Assembly: GCF_018784445.1 (NCBI RefSeq)
Contig: NZ_WQOH01000004.1
Coordinates: forward strand, 464,330 to 528,329
Length of the DNA stretch: 64,000 bases
Direction: 5' to 3'
DNA from: Gemmiger formicilis
GTDB lineage: Bacteria > Bacillota > Clostridia > Oscillospirales > Ruminococcaceae
Shown here: in pieces, positions 26,666 through 35,179 of the stretch
Numbering within the stretch: position 1 is the first letter of the stretch
Layout: every line of letters begins with the position of its first letter
The notes under the pieces: generated by a model
The model's input: the letters and a program-made list of their open reading frames with translations, nothing else
Databases searched by the model: none
Told to the model about the DNA's origin: nothing
Made by a program: the position numbers and the translations under genes

Positions 26666-26705
26666 TTGTGTCAAGTAGGGACTAAAAAAATTTTGAGAAT
26701 TTACA
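26665..26705. other. probable left end of the ICE
   Basis: tnpX similarity ends at about 26662-26665 (conserved KDMSRFGR, here EDMSRFGR). Beyond it is an AT-rich strip (seven A then TTTT) and then the recombinase operon. Large serine recombinase elements carry their integrase genes at one end, so attL should be here. The core dinucleotide needs the right end for definition. Confidence 0.55.
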
Positions 26706-26742
26706 AGCCGTTCATAGGTGGACAACCACCCGTGAACGGCTT
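26705..26742 (-). terminator. hairpin after recombinase operon
   Basis: AAGCCGTTCA (26705-26714) pairs with TGAACGGCTT (26733-26742), with GGTGG/CCACC inside. A T7 tract follows about 10 nt later on the minus strand. Likely terminator; could also be part of the att region. Confidence 0.55.
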
Positions 26743-26750
26743 GCGTTTCT

Positions 26751-27146
26751 CTATGCTCTTTTGCCGTTCTTTGTGCGACGTTTCTTATACGCCGCTTCAA
26801 ACGCCTCCATCATCGGAGTGACCGGAAGCTCGTTGTCAGGCTTGGACAGATACTCGAACCGGATGCCGTTCTCCCGGAACTTTCGCTCAAACCTCATGAA
26901 AGAGGAAGTGTCCCGGCTGATTCGCGAGGTGTCGCGGGTGAGGATCGTACCGATGTCCTGACGCTTTGCTTCATTCAGCAGGAAGTTCATGATACCTTCC
27001 GTATGGACGCCGGAGATGCCGTCTGCCGCCACAGCAGCAGCCACCTCATAGCCTTTGTCCTTCGCATAGCGTTCCAGCTCTTCCCGCTGGTCTGCTGCCG
27101 CAAGCTGATCCGCACAGGCAACGCGGATATAAAGAAATACTTTCAT
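26751..27146 (-). CDS. small serine-recombinase-like protein lacking the nucleophile
   Basis: 131 residues consisting only of a resolvase catalytic fold. The motif that normally reads RVS is YIRVACADQL, so the nucleophile Ser is Ala. Downstream LTRDTSRISRDTSSFMRFER keeps the RxxxR arginines. Last gene of the four-recombinase operon, overlapping the preceding one as ATGA (27143-27146). It may be a recombination directionality or assembly factor rather than an enzyme. Confidence 0.7.
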   Translation of the reverse strand: MKVFLYIRVACADQLAAADQREELERYAKDKGYEVAAAVAADGISGVHTEGIMNFLLNEAKRQDIGTILTRDTSRISRDTSSFMRFERKFRENGIRFEYLSKPDNELPVTPMMEAFEAAYKKRRTKNGKRA

Positions 27147-28750
27147 TTGGTTTCTCCTTCTGAGGTAGTGAGGAAGTCCTTGACCTTCCAGACGATTTCT
27201 ATGTTGTCAAGATCGTAAATGTAGACCGCAGAAATGAATGCGTGGGTCAGCTCATAGGTCAGAGCTTTGCAGTCGGCGTACTGTTCGCAGACCGCATCCA
27301 GCTTTTCATCTGAACAGGCGGTCTCGGAGTCAAGCTCCTTCATCCGCTCGTGACTGCGCTGGATTGCTCCATCGTTTTCAGCAATCTTCACATCCGCTGC
27401 CGCCTTCTGCTGAATGTACGCCTCCTTCGTGATGCTTCCGGCTGCATACTTCTCGTAGAGCCTCAGTTTGGACGCCTTGTGCTGCTCGTTCTGCTTTTGC
27501 AGAGTGCGGATTTTATCAGCACATTCCTTGATGGCAGATTTCCGCAGATCACCGACTTCGCGGTTCTGTATTGCTTCCTTCTGTGCCAAAGCAAGAAACT
27601 GAGTAAGGGCATGGAAGACAACCTTCTCAATATCCATTTCCGGAAAGCTCCTGCCAACCGGACAGTCTGTGTTTCCGTTGTTGACCGAGTGAATGCACTG
27701 GAAGTATCGAATGCCAGCCTTGTTCTTTCGGCGTGTCATAGCACGTTTACAGTTACCGCAGCGGACGAGTCCCTTGAGCGGATAGTCATGCTGCTTGCGC
27801 GTGGGATTCCGTCCTCCGCCTCGAATGACCTTCTGAGCAAGCTCAAAGTCTTCCTTGCTGATAATAGCTTCATGCGTTCCTTCTACGATAATCGGCTCAT
27901 TGACAACACGCTTTTTTGAGCCGACACCGCAGGACTTCATTTTGCGGCTGACCAGTGTTCCGGTGTAAACAAGGTTCTTGAGAATGTTATAGACCATCAC
28001 GGTTTCCCAACTGATTTTCTCGCTCATGTTACTGAACTTCTTCTTGTCGGGATGCTTGCTCTTGAAGTATTGCCCCGGCGTCGGGATGCCTTCATCATTC
28101 AGGCTGCGGGCGATCTGAGAGGTGTTGCTGCCTTCCAGCGCCTCGCGGAAAATACGACGGATCACATCAGCCGCCTCCGGGTCTACGGCAAGTTTGTTCC
28201 GAATGGTGGGATGCAGGACGTAGCCGTATGGGGCGTAGCCACCGACATACTTGCCCTGCTTCATCATCTGGATTTTTGCCGATGTGGTCTTTACGGAAAG
28301 GTCTTTGCTGTATGCGGCGTAGATGATGCTGCGCATAACCACTTCCAGACCGCCCGTTGTGCCTTTGTAATCGTCGCTGTCATAGCCGTCGTTGATGGAA
28401 ATAAAGCGGACGCCCATGAATGGAAAAGTGCATTCCAGATAGTTTCCCGTTTCAATGTAGTCACGAGAAAAGCGGGAAAAGTCTTTGACGCAGATCAGAT
28501 CGATTTCGCCGCGCTTGACCTTCTCCATCATCTGCGTGAACTGAGGACGGTGAAAGTTCGTGCCGGTATAACCGTCATCCGCAAACTCAGACCGCTGACA
28601 GTGAGACAACTCCGGATGATTGTCGAGAAAGCGATTGATGAGCATACGCTGGTTGCCGATGCTGTCACTTTCCGCCTTGCTGCCATAGCCGGTATCTTCA
28701 TCAGCCATTGAGAGGCGGATGTAGATGCCGATGTTGTATTCCTTGCTCAT
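27143..28750 (-). CDS. large serine recombinase C
   Basis: 535 residues: resolvase domain with the nucleophile in IYIRLSMADED, KDFSRFSRDYIETGNYLE, then recombinase domain (EALEGSNTSQIARSLNDEGI), zinc ribbon (VRCGNCKRAM...CIHSVNNGNTDC) and coiled-coil tail. Third of three tandem large serine recombinases on one transcript, directly abutting the previous gene. The trio probably acts as a hetero-oligomer that integrates and excises the ICE. Confidence 0.92.
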   Translation of the reverse strand: MSKEYNIGIYIRLSMADEDTGYGSKAESDSIGNQRMLINRFLDNHPELSHCQRSEFADDGYTGTNFHRPQFTQMMEKVKRGEIDLICVKDFSRFSRDYIETGNYLECTFPFMGVRFISINDGYDSDDYKGTTGGLEVVMRSIIYAAYSKDLSVKTTSAKIQMMKQGKYVGGYAPYGYVLHPTIRNKLAVDPEAADVIRRIFREALEGSNTSQIARSLNDEGIPTPGQYFKSKHPDKKKFSNMSEKISWETVMVYNILKNLVYTGTLVSRKMKSCGVGSKKRVVNEPIIVEGTHEAIISKEDFELAQKVIRGGGRNPTRKQHDYPLKGLVRCGNCKRAMTRRKNKAGIRYFQCIHSVNNGNTDCPVGRSFPEMDIEKVVFHALTQFLALAQKEAIQNREVGDLRKSAIKECADKIRTLQKQNEQHKASKLRLYEKYAAGSITKEAYIQQKAAADVKIAENDGAIQRSHERMKELDSETACSDEKLDAVCEQYADCKALTYELTHAFISAVYIYDLDNIEIVWKVKDFLTTSEGETK

Positions 28751-30457
28751 TTACATCGCCTCCTGTACTTCCTTGATACTCTGAACGGTCAGAGCGTAAA
28801 TATCGCCGTATTTCATGACCAGCTCGATTGAGCCGTCCTCATGGACTTTCACAAGCTCTACGGACTCGTCAACTAACTCCTGAGAGAGTTTTGCTGCGCC
28901 GCTGGCAGATTTCATCAGCGTGAGCCACTTATTGTCCTCGGACATTGCCTCGGCAAACTTTACCTTCCGCTGAACCGCTTCATCCAACCGCCGTGAAAGA
29001 TCGACATACTGCTCATCGTAGGCTTTCTTGGCAAAGGCGTATTCCTCTTCATCGAGAACGCCTTCCGTGAAGTCCTCATAGAGACGGGTACGCTTCTTGG
29101 AAATACCGCTGAGTTTCAGATTCAGGCTTGTAATGAGCGCATTCTGCTGATCTCGGATGCTGCGTTCACCTTCGCTGTTTCTCAGTTTGGCAAGCAGCTT
29201 GTCGTAATTGAGAGCCGCCTTGACTTGAAGCTGAATCGCCGCAAGCACATCGGCTTCGAGTTTGTCCTGCCGCGTATAGTGTGGCGTACAGAGATTGCCG
29301 CGCTTGACGGATGAACTGCACTCATAGAAGGCGTACCATGCGCCGTCCTTGCGCTTGTCAACGCGCTTGCGATGGAAGTAGAGCTTTTTGCCGCAGTCTG
29401 CGCAGACGATTTTGCCTTCAAAGAGATTGATCAGCGTAGCGCGGATTTCTTCCGTGCGCTCCATCTTCTCAACCCTTGTCCTTGCAGCAGCGTTCCGCAT
29501 TTCTCGTACCTTCTGGAAGTCCTCACGGGAGATAATCGCCTCGTGAGTATTGGGAAAAACAATCCATTCCTCACGGTCAATGTGCTGATTCTTGACGCCC
29601 TTGTAGATGGCGTTCAGCGTCCGTCCGAGAACGGTATCTCCGACGTAATGGGGATTATCCAGAATGGTAGTCAGTGAAGACTTGTTCCAAATCTTCTTTG
29701 CCGTAGCATTGCCTGTGCGGACGCCGACCTGATACTTCTGAAACTCCGGATTGGGCGCGTTCATTGCATCAAGCCGGTCTGCAATCGCAGGAAGGGACAG
29801 TCCTTCAATTTTCCATTGGAAAATCTTCCGGACAATCGGTGCGGTTTCTTCATCGAAAACCATATTGCTGTGTTCTTCATCCCAGCGATAACCATACGGG
29901 AGATTGCGCTTCTTGAACTCTCCACTTTCCATCTGTGCTTTGAGCGCAGTAGAAACCTTGCGGGAGATGTCCTTCGAGTAAAGGGTGTTGATCATGTTTT
30001 GCAGAGGGATAATGAGGCTTTCGCCGGAGCCGTCCGTATCAAAGTTGTCGTAGTTCTCTTTGATGGCGATAAACCGAAGCCCGATCTGCGGAAAGACCCG
30101 TTCCAGATAGGTTCCAGCCTCGATGTAGTCACGCCCGAACCGGCTGAGATCACGAACTACAAGGCACTTGATCCTGCCGGTGCGGATGTCGTTCATCAGC
30201 CGGTTGAACTCCGGTCTATCAAAAACCGTTCCTGTTCGTCCGTTGTCCACATAGGTATCTATCAGATTCAGGTAGGGACGCTCTGCAATGTAGGACTTGC
30301 AAATCTCAATCTGATTTGCGATGACATCCACCTTTTCGGACTTGCCGCTGTTTTCAACGGAAAGACGGGCATAGATGGCTGTTGAGAAGACCTCGGAAGA
30401 AACAGATTCGATAACCGGCTCTTCGACTGCAATTTGCTTTCTGCTTTTTCTTGCCAT
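28751..30457 (-). CDS. large serine recombinase B
   Basis: 568 residues. Nucleophile in AIYARLSVENSGK, then RDLSRFGRDYIEAGTYLERV, recombinase domain (WKIEGLSLPAIADRLDAMNA), zinc ribbon (VCADCGKKLYFH...ECSSSVKRGNLC), coiled coil and C-terminal tail. Middle gene of the trio, one base from recombinase C. All catalytic residues I can identify are retained. Confidence 0.92.
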   Translation of the reverse strand: MARKSRKQIAVEEPVIESVSSEVFSTAIYARLSVENSGKSEKVDVIANQIEICKSYIAERPYLNLIDTYVDNGRTGTVFDRPEFNRLMNDIRTGRIKCLVVRDLSRFGRDYIEAGTYLERVFPQIGLRFIAIKENYDNFDTDGSGESLIIPLQNMINTLYSKDISRKVSTALKAQMESGEFKKRNLPYGYRWDEEHSNMVFDEETAPIVRKIFQWKIEGLSLPAIADRLDAMNAPNPEFQKYQVGVRTGNATAKKIWNKSSLTTILDNPHYVGDTVLGRTLNAIYKGVKNQHIDREEWIVFPNTHEAIISREDFQKVREMRNAAARTRVEKMERTEEIRATLINLFEGKIVCADCGKKLYFHRKRVDKRKDGAWYAFYECSSSVKRGNLCTPHYTRQDKLEADVLAAIQLQVKAALNYDKLLAKLRNSEGERSIRDQQNALITSLNLKLSGISKKRTRLYEDFTEGVLDEEEYAFAKKAYDEQYVDLSRRLDEAVQRKVKFAEAMSEDNKWLTLMKSASGAAKLSQELVDESVELVKVHEDGSIELVMKYGDIYALTVQSIKEVQEAM

Positions 30458-30472
30458 TTGCTCATCCCTCCT

Positions 30473-32107
30473 TTATACGGCAATATCCAGTTCATCGGCA
30501 TAGCCGAGAACGTATTCAATCGTCTGCTGGTATTCGTCCCTGTATTTGAAGACGATTTCGATTGCATGGTTTTCGTGAATCAGAATGCGGTCAACAAGGG
30601 ACATCAGCACACGGCGGTTCAGTTCTTCGACGTTTTCATACTGCTTGAAAAGCGTTACCCAGTTCCGTTCGGTCGTGCCGGTTGTCACCGTCTGCTTCAT
30701 TTCTTTTTTGACCCGCAGAAGTGCCTCCTGTTTGTCCTCAATGATTTTGGTGTAGCTGCTGCGGAACTCGAAGTATTCCGATTTATCAATGACGCCGCCG
30801 ATGAAGTTCTCGTAAAGCCCCAGCTTGAGCTTTTGGTACCGTTCAATCTCTTCCTCGATTTTGGCGATCTGAGCTTCGTAATTGAAAGCCTTACGGCTCT
30901 GAGACGGAAGCCGTTCTATCATCGCAAGCGCGTGTTCCAGATTGATGACAAGCTCGATCTGGTCATGAATGGCACGGAAGACCTTCTCTTCAACCTCTTT
31001 TGCGGCGATGCTGTGCGGGCTGCACGTCCGGGTGTGCTTATTGGTGGAGCAGACGTAGTAGATATACTTTTTCGTCTTCGACGGGACGGTCTTGCGGATC
31101 ATTGGCTGCTGACAGTCTCCGCAGAACAGGAAGCCGGAAAACAGATGCGCTTCGTCCTGATCGGGCGAACAGCGCATATCCCGCTGCATCATGACCTTGA
31201 CTGCCATGAAGTCCTCGTAGGACACAAGAGCTTCATGCGCATTTTCTACCTTGACCCACTCGGATTCATCCTTGCTTTTCACAACGCGGACTTTGTAGTT
31301 GGGAGTGCCGCGCTTGCCTTGCGCCAGAACGCCGATATAAACCTCGTTGGTGAGAATACGCTGGACGGCTTTGTATGTCCATTTTGCGGTATCGCCGGTT
31401 TTGAAGACGGTATCGAACTTTACACCGGCGGAATGCTTGTATTCCATTGGGGACAGGACGCCCATCTGGTTCAGACGCTTTGCAATGCGCCCAATGGAGA
31501 AGCCGTCCTTGTACATGGAAAAGATCATCTGCACATATTCGCTGACCGCTTCATCCACGATGAGCTGGTTTTTGTTCTCCGGCGATTTCATGTAGCCGTA
31601 AGGGGCGAACGAACCGACGAACTCACCGCTCTTCTGCTTGACTTCCAGACTGCTTCGGATTTTCATGGAGATGTCCTTGCAGTAAGAATCGTTAATCAAG
31701 TTTTTGAACGGGATAACAAAGGAGTCGGATTGCGGATCACCGGTCAGACTGTCATACGCATCATTGATTGCGATGAAGCGTATGCCGAGCTGCGGGAATA
31801 TCTTCTCAATGTAACGTCCGCCGTCGATGTAGTTTCTTGAGAAGCGGCTGAGATCCTTGACTACAATGCAGTCAAGCGCACCCTTGCGGATTGCCTCTTC
31901 CAGCTTTTTGAACTGAGGACGATTGAAGGAAACGCCGCTGTAACCGTCATCCACAAACGGCTCACAGACAAGCTCCAAATCCTCATGTCTTGCGATATAG
32001 TCCTCGCAGATGGCTCTCTGGCTGGCGATGGAGTTGCTTTCTACTTTGTCTCCATCCTCACGGGACAGACGGCAGTAGATCGCCGTGCGGTAAACCTTGT
32101 CTGGCAT
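30473..32107 (-). CDS. large serine recombinase A
   Basis: 544 residues. Nucleophile in AIYCRLSREDGDK, KDLSRFSRNYIDGGRYIEKI, recombinase domain (MYKDGFSIGRIAKRLNQMGV), zinc ribbon (LFCGDCQQPMIRK...CSTNKHTRTC), coiled coil (QIAKIEEEIERYQKLKLGLY). First gene of the operon. The RBS is CGGAGG. Only about a third identical by eye to B and C, so these are old paralogs with distinct roles rather than a recent triplication. Confidence 0.92.
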   Translation of the reverse strand: MPDKVYRTAIYCRLSREDGDKVESNSIASQRAICEDYIARHEDLELVCEPFVDDGYSGVSFNRPQFKKLEEAIRKGALDCIVVKDLSRFSRNYIDGGRYIEKIFPQLGIRFIAINDAYDSLTGDPQSDSFVIPFKNLINDSYCKDISMKIRSSLEVKQKSGEFVGSFAPYGYMKSPENKNQLIVDEAVSEYVQMIFSMYKDGFSIGRIAKRLNQMGVLSPMEYKHSAGVKFDTVFKTGDTAKWTYKAVQRILTNEVYIGVLAQGKRGTPNYKVRVVKSKDESEWVKVENAHEALVSYEDFMAVKVMMQRDMRCSPDQDEAHLFSGFLFCGDCQQPMIRKTVPSKTKKYIYYVCSTNKHTRTCSPHSIAAKEVEEKVFRAIHDQIELVINLEHALAMIERLPSQSRKAFNYEAQIAKIEEEIERYQKLKLGLYENFIGGVIDKSEYFEFRSSYTKIIEDKQEALLRVKKEMKQTVTTGTTERNWVTLFKQYENVEELNRRVLMSLVDRILIHENHAIEIVFKYRDEYQQTIEYVLGYADELDIAV

Positions 32108-32257
32108 AAAAATAACCTCCGTTTTTCTGTTTGGTGTGGTACATCAAATCAGAAAGACGAAGGCTTGCTTCAACTCTTATGAAGAGGAACACGAAAACGC
32201 CACATGACCATCAAGGCAAGCGGCTTAATCCGTATTCTTCTTTTTTTGACCGATTAA

Positions 32258-32286
32258 ATTATACCACAGGCTCAATCGCTTGTCCA
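32258..32286 (-). promoter_or_regulatory. promoter of the recombinase operon
   Basis: Minus-strand TGGACA (complement of 32281-32286), 17-bp spacer, TATAAT (complement of 32258-32263). The leader to recombinase A is about 145 nt. Nearly consensus, so the integrase operon may be controlled by a repressor or by leader structure rather than weak promoter strength. Confidence 0.75.
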
Positions 32287-32321
32287 TAGAACCGGGCGAA
32301 AAGATTCAGACTGTTCATAAA

Positions 32322-32564
32322 TCAAAGACCTCTCAGATAGTGTTCCAGACAATCTTCCATTGTCGTATCCGTCTCGGTGAAGCTGATCTTCACCACAGTT
32401 TTTCCGTCCAGATAACAATAGGGATTTCTGATCTGCTTAATGAACTCCCTCAGCCTGTCCTCTCGCGGTGCCGCAGGATCAAGCCGGATGCTGCTTCTCT
32501 GAACGAGTGTGCTTCGGTCAACCGTTTTCGGGCTGACATTTTTCATTGTTTCAATGCCCATCAT
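32322..32564 (-). CDS. small ICE protein (DUF6870-like)
   Basis: 80 residues; ATG at 32564 with AGGAGGTG upstream (a second ATG at 32561 is equally placed). TVDRSTLVQRSSIRLDPAAP, REDRLREFIKQIRNPYCYLD and VKISFTETDTTMEDCLEHYL match a small family common in clostridial ICEs that I recall as DUF6870. Role unknown. It has an unusually long structured leader. Confidence 0.6.
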   Translation of the reverse strand: MMGIETMKNVSPKTVDRSTLVQRSSIRLDPAAPREDRLREFIKQIRNPYCYLDGKTVVKISFTETDTTMEDCLEHYLRGL

Positions 32565-32873
32565 ATTCTAAGCACCTCCTGTTTCGTGAAAATATTCAGG
32601 ACAAAAGGATATGGCAGAGCATCTTGTGAAGATACCCTGCCACATAGTTTTCATCCTGAAACTATATAGTAAGTTTCTTTTGGGTTTGTTTCATTGTCCG
32701 GCATATTTGCAGCACGCGCCCCTGCCAGAAGAACTTTGCAGTTCCGGGAATGCTGCGGACTACCAATGGTCAATCGGTATCATGGGACTCTCACCCCTCC
32801 GAGGATCGCTCCGAGCCGCCCATTCAAAGAAAAGACGGAAGTATCATTATACCCGGCATCTGCATCGTCGCAA
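32565..32873 (-). promoter_or_regulatory. promoter and long structured leader
   Basis: Minus-strand TTGCGA (complement of 32868-32873), 16 bp, TATAAT (complement of 32846-32851) starts a transcript with about 275 nt before the first gene. The leader holds several hairpins, the clearest GGCAG..ATCTT/AAGAT..CTGCC at 32612-32642 just before the RBS. No ORF of note is seen. It could be a regulatory RNA. I could not match it to a known riboswitch. 32874-33075 contains more short inverted repeats and no gene. Confidence 0.55.
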
Positions 32874-33027
32874 GCAGCCGCACCACACGACTGTTATAGC
32901 TCTCCGGAGGTCGCTCACTCCCTTTCGGGAGGTCTTGGCGTCGGAAGCTGTGTTGCTTCGCAGAAGCGGAAAGATCCGCAGCACTGAACTATTCAGTTTT
33001 CAAGGAGCAGTGAAGTGGTCTGATTGA

Positions 33028-33073
33028 CCCTTTCACTTTACAACGGACATCTTTTTGCCGTTTGTTGAGTACC
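33028..33073 (-). repeat. dispersed repeat, copy 1
   Basis: Starting just after the sigma-like gene stop, the minus strand reads CGGTACTCAACAAAC, a short gap, then TGTCCGTTGTAAAGTGAA. The same two blocks occur on the plus strand at 45518-45556 before mobC. About 34 of 45 positions match. Confidence 0.75.
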
Positions 33074-33075
33074 GC

Positions 33076-33558
33076 TCAAAAAATTCTTTGAAATTTTTTC
33101 TGCACCGCTGCTTTGAGGTCAAATGCAGCTCTGATGCCGATGCCTTTCCTTCGGGCAAACTCTCGAAGAGTCAGTCCTTCACGGGTCATCGCAAGATACA
33201 ATTCGCGCTGCTTCTCGGTCAGAATGGAAAGAAGCTCCTTCTCTTTGAGGGCGGTAATCAGTTCCTCCATGCAGTCGCGGGAGTCTGCCAGCCATGCAGC
33301 GGACTTCACATCGTCCTCCGGCATAGCGTCAAGGGACAGCACGGTATCAGAAATTTTCTCTGCGCCGTCCTCATCCTCAGAGGTGTTGTCAGAGCCATAC
33401 GAGCGTCTGATCCGCTTTTCCTCTGCGCGAAGGATTCTCATAACCTTGCGGTCAACCTCGGAAACTTCGCCGGTTCGTTTCACGCGCACCATGCACTTGC
33501 CGTCCTCCGTAGTCCAGAGGTCGTAATCGAACGCGATAGGGGTCTTAGGGATTTTCAT
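33076..33558 (-). CDS. sigma-70 region 4-like regulator
   Basis: 160 residues; RBS GGAAAGGA. The C-terminal part LLSILTEKQRELYLAMTREG-LTLREFARRKGIGIRAAFDL is a sigma region 4-type helix-turn-helix. The N-terminal 90 residues (FDYDLWTTEDGKCMVRVKRT, EVDRKVMRILRAEEKR) lack region 2, so it is not a full sigma factor. ICE-specific regulators of this form sit near mob genes in Tn1549 relatives. Confidence 0.8.
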   Translation of the reverse strand: MKIPKTPIAFDYDLWTTEDGKCMVRVKRTGEVSEVDRKVMRILRAEEKRIRRSYGSDNTSEDEDGAEKISDTVLSLDAMPEDDVKSAAWLADSRDCMEELITALKEKELLSILTEKQRELYLAMTREGLTLREFARRKGIGIRAAFDLKAAVQKKFQRIF

Positions 33559-33570
33559 TGTTCATCCTTT

Positions 33571-33590
33571 CCGCTGCGCGGGAGCAGCGG
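33571..33590 (-). promoter_or_regulatory. hairpin next to sigma-like gene RBS
   Basis: CCGCTGC and GCAGCGG form a 7-bp stem directly adjacent to the AAAGGA ribosome site. It could modulate translation. Confidence 0.4.
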
Positions 33591-33604
33591 GAAGGGTGAA
33601 GACA

Positions 33605-33680
33605 GAAAAAGAGCCGCATGACGGTGAGGTTTGAATCCCATGCCGATAAAACAGAGCAATTAAACTCTGTCTCATGCGGC
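33605..33680 (-). terminator. long hairpin with U-run between Zn-ribbon and sigma-like genes
   Basis: GCCGCATGA (33613-33621) pairs with TCATGCGGC (33672-33680), with ACAGAG/CTCTGT inside; on the minus strand the stem is followed by TCTTTTTCTG. Fits a terminator or attenuator reducing sigma-like gene expression. Confidence 0.65.
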
Positions 33681-33766
33681 ATTAGGATGACTTCACCTAT
33701 CAGGCGGCTCCACAGCTCAGCTATGACATATATTTTATTTTAGAACAGAGGCTTGTCCTCCGGTTT

Positions 33767-34009
33767 TTACTTGGTACGCGGTCGCAGTCTTCTCATATTC
33801 AGCACATCAAAGACTGTGATCCGCCCGCATTTCTTGCACTTGGATTCTACATGACCTCTCGTGTCCTCGTAGACAGCAATGGCATTATGCTGACAATAGG
33901 GACATTTCAGGTATCGGGGCTTTTGCTGGGAAATGGCAACTCTTGCCCTGCGGATTTTTTCGATCAGCTCCGGCGTCGGTTCCTGAACCCGAATGGATGC
34001 TCTCTTCAT
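33767..34009 (-). CDS. zinc-ribbon protein
   Basis: 80 residues from ATG at 34009, overlapping the stop of the upstream peptidase gene. PRYLKCPYCQHNAIAVYEDT and VESKCKKCGRITVFDVLN form a CxxC...CxxC ribbon. Likely nucleic-acid binding. Third gene of a leftward operon. Confidence 0.75.
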   Translation of the reverse strand: MKRASIRVQEPTPELIEKIRRARVAISQQKPRYLKCPYCQHNAIAVYEDTRGHVESKCKKCGRITVFDVLNMRRLRPRTK

Positions 34010-34737
34010 TACCACACCTCCAATGGGTCAACATACTCACTGAATGGACGATCTACCATGTAGCCGAGCTGACGAAGGCGGATAGACGCCGTTGTCTTGG
34101 AGACACCGAACAACCGGCAGAAAAGGCGCAGCGTTAAGTGATCACCATACGAATACCTCCCCTCGTAATTGATCAGCGGCGTTTCTGCAAACCGACGCAT
34201 TGCCAGGTCAACCTCTTTTTGAGGAAGCAGGATCGCCGCGCCCAAGACATTTGCTTGCCACTCGTTCCAGTCCTCGCGGGTTTTCAGCTCTCGCGGCGTA
34301 TAGGCTGTCCGTGCGGAATATTTCATTTCGCAGGAAGCCTTTACCTCTTCCGATTCCAGTTGGAAGAGAATCTGATGGGCGCACTCGTGGGCAAGGGTAA
34401 ATCTGCGCTTGGCGCAGAGCCGCTGCACGTTGCCGGATCGAATGAAGCTCTCGTCCAAGATGACCTGATTACGCTTCAAAGCCAGTGTGCGCGTAATACC
34501 AAGTTCCGTGATCTTGTACTCAGTGTCGGCATAGGCAGTGACACCGCAGATGCTTCCATCCGGCGAGAGACGGGCGAATGATACGCGAAGACCGAGATAA
34601 TTCTTTGCAAACTGATCAATGGGTGTTGGCAAAGCTGATCGGTCGGGCTTGTCCGCCTCATCCCCGAAAAAGAACCGATTGAAGTCCTTTGTTGTTGAGG
34701 CTGCAATTTCTTCAAGTTGGCGCTGGGATAAAATCAT
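34009..34737 (-). CDS. ImmA/IrrE-family metallopeptidase (copy 1)
   Basis: 242 residues from ATG at 34737 (AAAGGAGG). The zinc motif HECAH is at 117-121 in RFTLAHECAHQILF, with a downstream EWQANVLGAAILLP (third ligand Glu). The C-terminus DHLTLRLFCRLFGVSKTTAS-IRLRQLGYM is an HTH-like tail. Family members cleave XRE repressors after DNA damage. It overlaps the gene before it as ATGA. Confidence 0.85.
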   Translation of the reverse strand: MILSQRQLEEIAASTTKDFNRFFFGDEADKPDRSALPTPIDQFAKNYLGLRVSFARLSPDGSICGVTAYADTEYKITELGITRTLALKRNQVILDESFIRSGNVQRLCAKRRFTLAHECAHQILFQLESEEVKASCEMKYSARTAYTPRELKTREDWNEWQANVLGAAILLPQKEVDLAMRRFAETPLINYEGRYSYGDHLTLRLFCRLFGVSKTTASIRLRQLGYMVDRPFSEYVDPLEVW

Positions 34738-34994
34738 GAGCAGTTGTCCTCCTTTGCTTCGACAAACCACTTGTCTCCTTCGTGAAAAAGAAATGACTCC
34801 TTTCCGCGAATCTGAACTGTGTAACGGATGCCTCCGCCCCCAACCTTCTTGGATGTGGCGCGGCATTTGTAAAGAATCTGGTCGATTTGAAAGATTACAC
34901 CGTTGTCCCACCAGATAAGGCGAGGGAGGATTGCCCCCTCCTTGTCCACATCCAGCGTAACCGAGACGTATGCTTTTCTGTACTGTGTAGCCAT
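34734..34994 (-). CDS. conserved small ICE protein
   Basis: 86 residues from ATG at 34994. MATQYRKAYVSVTLDVDKEG, LIWWDNGVIFQIDQILYKCR and GGGGIRYTVQIRGKESFLFH form an all-beta protein recurring beside Y-family polymerase and peptidase genes in clostridial ICEs. Function unknown. First gene of the leftward operon, with a long leader from the promoter at 35180-35208. Confidence 0.65.
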   Translation of the reverse strand: MATQYRKAYVSVTLDVDKEGAILPRLIWWDNGVIFQIDQILYKCRATSKKVGGGGIRYTVQIRGKESFLFHEGDKWFVEAKEDNCS

Positions 34995-35110
34995 TTCTGT
35001 TTTTCTCACTCCTGTTCCCTCATACCGGTGTATGCCGGTACGGATGATCTTCGGCAGCATAAATGCCTGTCCATTTGAACTGCTCAAAAGATGTAACTTT
35101 TTCGTGTACA

Positions 35111-35161
35111 ACTACTCATGCCCCTTGACAGGATGAGCAATTCAGGATATACTATGAGTAG
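35111..35161. promoter_or_regulatory. rightward promoter of XRE repressor within inverted repeat
   Basis: TTGACA (35125-35130), 17 bp, TATACT (35148-35153). It is bracketed by ACTACTCAT (35111-35119) and ATGAGTAGT (35153-35161). A second pair GAGCAAT (35134-35140)/ATTGCTC (35165-35171) overlaps it. Probable operators of the adjacent XRE protein. Confidence 0.8.
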
Positions 35162-35179
35162 TTGGATTGCTCAGTCATT

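Noticed and set aside
30434-31840. Long open frame (468 codons) opposite recombinase A
   Set aside because: It is the complement of a certain recombinase gene with GC-rich third positions; no RBS or protein family motif.
32690-33020. Group II intron or known riboswitch in the leader
   Set aside because: Some GGGGTGAGAGTCCC-like strings recall intron cores, but no domain V or maturase; left as an unassigned leader.
33613-33680. tRNA-like gene (acceptor GCCGCAT/ATGCGGC and a TTTGAATCC loop)
   Set aside because: The T-loop-like sequence is on the wrong side and strand, no anticodon arm fits; a terminator-like hairpin explains it.
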